Shown here piece after piece: positions 14,870 through 17,694 of a stretch of DNA of 17,694 bases. Location of the stretch: assembly GCA_046727175.1 (NCBI GenBank), contig JBKPCD010000261.1, positions 1 to 17,694 of the forward strand. The letters run 5' to 3'. The DNA is from JBKPCD01 sp046727175 (GTDB lineage Bacteria; Acidobacteriota; Vicinamibacteria; Vicinamibacterales; 2-12-FULL-66-21). Every line of letters starts with the position of its first letter. The stretch's first letter is position 1. Under the pieces are notes generated by a model. It was given only the letters and a program-made list of their open reading frames with translations, had not been told where the DNA came from and did no database searches. Made by a program: the position numbers and the translations under genes.

Positions 14870-16180
14870 ATGTTTCGATTGCCCGGCCATCTCTGGCTGG
14901 TGGGACTTGCTGCGATCGTTCTCCTGATCGCGGCAACCGCCGTTCCCAACGCAGCGCCTGTGTCGCCGCGGGATATCATCGGCGCCGCCAGCGAATTGAC
15001 CTACAGCACGCAGGTCAATCCGCGCGTCCTTGCCGGCACCGGGGCCCTCGTGGTCGCCGGCATGCTCCTGCTGTTGTTCTTCTACCGTCGGCGCCTCTAC
15101 ATCCTTTTCTGGGTTGCAGGCTGGCTCGTAACGTCGTCATCGATGTTCGCGGCCAGCCGTCAGTTCGACAACGTGAAGGCGAGCTGGCTGGCCTACGGCG
15201 TTTCGCAGTTCCTCGGCATCGTCAGCACGCTGTTCTTCGTGATCGGCGCCGATGCGTATCGAACACGCCCTCGCCTGCAACGCGGGTACGCGATCATCCT
15301 TCTCCCGATTCTTCTCTGGTTCGCGCTCGCGCCGCTCGCGCTCGGACCGAGCGCGGTCTTCGCGCCCGGTCATCTTCTGATTGCGGGCGGTCTCGTTGCC
15401 GCCGCCGTCGGGCATTTCATGCTCGTGGGGCAGCCCCGCATGGTTGGCGCGGCTGTGGTCGCCGTCGGGCTCCTGGCGATTGCCGGCTCGAACGCGTGGA
15501 TCGCCATCACGATACCGGGTCCGAGCGCGACGGAGTCGGCTCGAGCGCTTTACATCCAGCTCAGCCTGTACCTCGTAACTGCGCTCGGCATGCAGCTGAT
15601 GACGTTCGAGGACATGACCTACGAACTGCGCCGAACGAACCGCCGCCTCGAAACGGCGCAAGGCAAGCTGCGTCGTATGGTGATCACCGATCCGCTGACC
15701 GGCTGCCGCAATCGCCGATTCTTCGACGAAATCATCGGCCGCGAGCTCCAGCGCCACCAGCGCCACCGGATTCCGATGTCGCTCGTCTTCGTCGACGTCA
15801 ATCAGTTCAAGGCGATCAACGACACGCTCGGTCACGACATCGGCGATCGCGTCCTGCAGCAGGTTGCCGCGTTTCTGCTGAGCCGGACGCGCGAGGCCGA
15901 TTACGTGTTCCGCTGGGGTGGCGACGAGTTCCTGATCCTGATGTCCTGCTCGGAAATCGAGGCGCGTCGTCGCGCCATGGCACTGCAGGCCGAGTTCACG
16001 GCGTCGCCGGAGAACGCCGCGCTGCCCGCCGGTGTCGGCCTGAGCGTCGGCTGCGCCGAAGTCAAGGATGACAGCGACGACGTCATGGCGCTCATCAAGA
16101 TTGCGGACGAGCGCATGTACGAGAACAAACGCGCCATCCGGAAAAAGGGGACGGAGCGGAAAGTCGTCGCGATGCGATGA
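14870..16180 (+). CDS. Membrane-bound diguanylate cyclase (GGDEF) with seven to eight helices
   Basis: The enzyme makes cyclic di-GMP from two GTP. From the ATG at 14870 it is 436 residues. About seven or eight membrane helices (roughly 8-25, 57-72, 76-95, 109-128, 140-160, 165-185, 192-212, 228-245) form a sensor domain I cannot assign to a named family. A short helical linker (about 248-268) leads into a complete GGDEF domain: ITDPLTGCRNRRFF, FVDVNQFKAINDTLGH (metal ligand D309), WGGDEF (active site 350-354) and SVGCAEV. The inhibitory site RxxD is present five residues before GGDEF (R341-D344 in READ), so product feedback is expected. A longer frame starting at 14705 exists, but its extra 55 residues overlap the previous gene and lack domain character; the later ATG also has a candidate promoter. 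Confidence 0.9.
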   Translation: MFRLPGHLWLVGLAAIVLLIAATAVPNAAPVSPRDIIGAASELTYSTQVNPRVLAGTGALVVAGMLLLLFFYRRRLYILFWVAGWLVTSSSMFAASRQFDNVKASWLAYGVSQFLGIVSTLFFVIGADAYRTRPRLQRGYAIILLPILLWFALAPLALGPSAVFAPGHLLIAGGLVAAAVGHFMLVGQPRMVGAAVVAVGLLAIAGSNAWIAITIPGPSATESARALYIQLSLYLVTALGMQLMTFEDMTYELRRTNRRLETAQGKLRRMVITDPLTGCRNRRFFDEIIGRELQRHQRHRIPMSLVFVDVNQFKAINDTLGHDIGDRVLQQVAAFLLSRTREADYVFRWGGDEFLILMSCSEIEARRRAMALQAEFTASPENAALPAGVGLSVGCAEVKDDSDDVMALIKIADERMYENKRAIRKKGTERKVVAMR

Positions 16181-16184
16181 CGAA

Positions 16185-16201
16185 GAAGCGAGAAGTTAGA
16201 G
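16185..16201 (+). repeat. Heptamer repeat, left of the methyltransferase-DUF420 pair
   Basis: GAAGCGA, GAAGTTA, then GAG(TG). It has the same period and nearly the same units as 17660-17683, in the same orientation. The methyltransferase stop codon (16196-16198) lies within it. Confidence 0.5.
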
Positions 16202-17221
16202 TGCGGTCGCTTGCGGCCGGCACTCGACGACGAACTTCCACGACGGCTTGGGTGCGGCTGCCAGCACTTCGAGGCCGGCTGTGCTCGCAAGTTTCTTGAA
16301 CTCCGACAAGGTTCGAGCCTTTCCTCCGACCAGGATCATCATGAGCAGCTCCGGCGATGCCTCGCCCTTCTCGTCGGGCGAGACGCCGTTCGGCAGCACC
16401 ACGCGTCCGGACGGCCGGGCCGCTTCGGCGCATCGCTTCAAGAGCGTCATCGCTTCTTCATCCGGCCAGTCGTGCAACACGCTTTTCACCACATAGAGGT
16501 CGGCCCCCGGCGGCAACGGATCGAAGAAGCTCTGACCCACGGTCGTCACTCGGCTCGACACGCCGGCCGAGGCAAGGATCTCCGTGGAGCGAGCAACGGT
16601 CTGCGGAAAATCCACGAGGGTGCCACGCACGTGAGGGTGCGCGCGAAGGACTTCAGCCAGGAACGTTCCCGTCCCGCCGCCGACGTCGACCACCGTGCGG
16701 ACAGATTCCCAGTCGCCAGTGAGCAGCACGTCCGGGTCCGGAATGCCGTGCCCGGCGACGCCCATGAGCGCATCGAAGCTCTCGGCGACCGTTGGATTTG
16801 CGGCGAGATCTTCCCAGAACGGACGTCCGAATACTTCGTGATACCCGGGCGCGCCCGTTCGCACGGCCTTTAGCAGGCTGCCCCACGCGTACGCCATGCG
16901 GCCCGCGATCCCATCGAGACCGAACCCGATTCGGCCCGCTGGCCCCAGTAGCGACAGGGCCGCCTCGTTCAACGCGAACTGACCCGGCGCTGGTTGCTCG
17001 AAGAGACCCTTGGAGACGAGATGCCGGAGCACGCGTTGAAGCGAGTCGGCATGTGCGCCCGCAGCGGCAGCGAGATCGTCGATGTGCGTCTTGCCTGCGG
17101 CGATGTGGTCGGCGATCTGCAGCGTGGCAACGACGTGGACGCACCATGGCGTGCAGAGGTCAGTCAATTCCCAAATGTTGATCGGCATTCGCGAATTCAA
17201 ATCAATTGCATCCGTAGCCAA
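16196..17221 (-). CDS. SAM-dependent O-methyltransferase-family protein (Methyltransf_2 type)
   Basis: From the proposed TTG start (17219-17221) it has 341 residues. The N-terminal winged-helix/dimerisation part includes TLQIADHIAAG, HIDDLAAAAGAHADSLQRVL and the helix LRHLVSKGLFEQ. The C-terminal Rossmann domain has the SAM motif VVDVGGGTGTFLAEVLRAHP (about 177-196), LVDFPQTV and KSVLHDWPDEEA (about 246-257), whose His (about 250) is the usual catalytic base in plant and bacterial small-molecule O-methyltransferases. The substrate is unknown. The TTG is chosen because AGGGAGA lies 7 bases before it and 4 bases after the DUF420 stop. The next ATG (17186-17188, 330 residues) is an alternative without a ribosome site. 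The longest frame, to 17317, overlaps the DUF420 gene by 79 bases and is unlikely. Confidence 0.85.
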   Translation of the reverse strand: MATDAIDLNSRMPINIWELTDLCTPWCVHVVATLQIADHIAAGKTHIDDLAAAAGAHADSLQRVLRHLVSKGLFEQPAPGQFALNEAALSLLGPAGRIGFGLDGIAGRMAYAWGSLLKAVRTGAPGYHEVFGRPFWEDLAANPTVAESFDALMGVAGHGIPDPDVLLTGDWESVRTVVDVGGGTGTFLAEVLRAHPHVRGTLVDFPQTVARSTEILASAGVSSRVTTVGQSFFDPLPPGADLYVVKSVLHDWPDEEAMTLLKRCAEAARPSGRVVLPNGVSPDEKGEASPELLMMILVGGKARTLSEFKKLASTAGLEVLAAAPKPSWKFVVECRPQATAL

Positions 17222-17238
17222 CGAACGTTCTCCCTGAG

Positions 17239-17658
17239 CTACCACGATATCTGATAAAGCATGACGTAGACGATCACGCCCGTGACAGAGACGTACAGCC
17301 AGAGCGGCAGCGTCCATCTCGCGATCGGCACGTGCCGATCGAAACGCTGACGCAGCCCGCGTGAGAGCGTGATAATCGCGAGCGGCAGGATGACGGCCGC
17401 AAGCGTGATATGTGAGAAGAGAATGACGAAGTAGACCGCGCGAACGGCGCCGTGACCTTGAAACGGCCGCGAGCCGGTCTGGGAATGGTAGATGAGATAT
17501 GAGAGCAAGAAGAGCGTCGACGTCGTGAAGGCCGAGATCATCACTCGTCGATGCTGCTGCATGCGCCCGCGGCGAATCAGGATGTAACCGATGACGAGCA
17601 GCGTCGCGGAGGTCGCGTTGAGAGCCGCGTTCAGCGCCGGCAGGTCCCCGACAGACAT
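17239..17658 (-). CDS. DUF420 (CtaM-like) small membrane protein
   Basis: The complete 139-residue protein has four hydrophobic segments (about 10-29, 41-58, 74-98, 116-136). It carries the hallmark blocks of the DUF420 family: QQHRRVM, SYLIYHSQTGSRPFQGHG, VYFVILFSHITLA, FDRHVPIARWTLPLWLYVSV and TGVIVYVMLYQ. Conserved histidines (H36, H58, H69, H83, H109) could bind heme or metal. The characterised relative is CtaM/YozB of Firmicutes, needed to mature heme-A cytochrome oxidase. Whether this protein does the same is inference, and no oxidase gene is visible. The ATG at 17656-17658 is the family-typical start, and the frame closes 17 bases before the methyltransferase start, so the two are probably co-transcribed. 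Confidence 0.85.
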   Translation of the reverse strand: MSVGDLPALNAALNATSATLLVIGYILIRRGRMQQHRRVMISAFTTSTLFLLSYLIYHSQTGSRPFQGHGAVRAVYFVILFSHITLAAVILPLAIITLSRGLRQRFDRHVPIARWTLPLWLYVSVTGVIVYVMLYQISW

Positions 17659-17659
17659 A

Positions 17660-17683
17660 GAAGCTAGAAGTTGGAAGCTAGAG
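17660..17683 (+). repeat. Heptamer repeat upstream of the DUF420 gene
   Basis: GAAGCTA, GAAGTTG and GAAGCTA, then GAG(TG). It is directly next to the DUF420 start codon and matches the repeat at 16185-16201 in orientation, period and the trailing GAGTG. Confidence 0.6.
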
Positions 17684-17694
17684 TGATTGCGGAT

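Noticed and set aside
17222..17317. N-terminal extension of the methyltransferase into the DUF420 gene
   Set aside because: It covers the conserved C-terminus of DUF420 in another frame, and a good ribosome site points to the TTG at 17221.

Overview
The window is GC-rich, densely coded DNA from a Gram-negative-type bacterium. The best guess is an Acidobacteriota member, probably close to Vicinamibacteria. Three things point there: a full-length MacB/FtsX-type permease of the ADOP kind with no ATPase beside it, a C-terminal piece of an acidobacterial-style VWA protein, and a secreted carboxypeptidase-regulatory/TPR protein. No tRNA, rRNA, CRISPR array, transposase or integrase was seen.

Left part (1-3770). 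The first 1.1 kb is a patchwork of gene pieces: the start of a secreted protein (+), a loop of a polytopic glycosyltransferase (-), and an internal piece of a GNAT-family protein (-) with two single-base frame breaks. The GNAT piece resembles the YghO/bacterial ceramide synthase family. An intact 804-residue ADOP-type permease (+) follows. A diverged repeat of about 110 bp lies in inverted orientation on both sides of the GNAT/permease block (125-235 and 3656-3765).

Central operon (10609 down to 3770, minus strand). Six genes are packed with overlaps or short gaps: acyl carrier protein, fatty acyl-AMP ligase-like enzyme, serine-palmitoyltransferase-like alpha-oxoamine synthase, GT4 glycosyltransferase, CE4 polysaccharide deacetylase-like enzyme, and a polytopic membrane protein. 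The simplest reading is a pathway that loads a fatty acid on ACP, condenses it with an amino acid into a long-chain amino ketone (sphingoid-like base), then adds and trims a sugar: a glycosphingolipid-like envelope lipid. A perfect 19-bp palindrome lies just upstream of the first gene.

Right part. A truncated VWA protein (-) abuts a purine-rich tandem-repeat block. Next come a secreted CarboxypepD_reg/TPR protein (-) and, divergently across 27 bp containing overlapping -10-like boxes on both strands, an 809-residue fusion. The fusion joins an AmiE-like serine hydrolase to a DUF1343/NamZ exo-muramidase and is a likely muropeptide-scavenging enzyme. A membrane diguanylate cyclase (+) follows. 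Convergent to it are a DUF420 (CtaM-like) membrane protein and an O-methyltransferase-family protein (-), flanked by heptanucleotide repeats. Short tandem repeats with 7-9 bp period appear in several gaps and once inside a gene.
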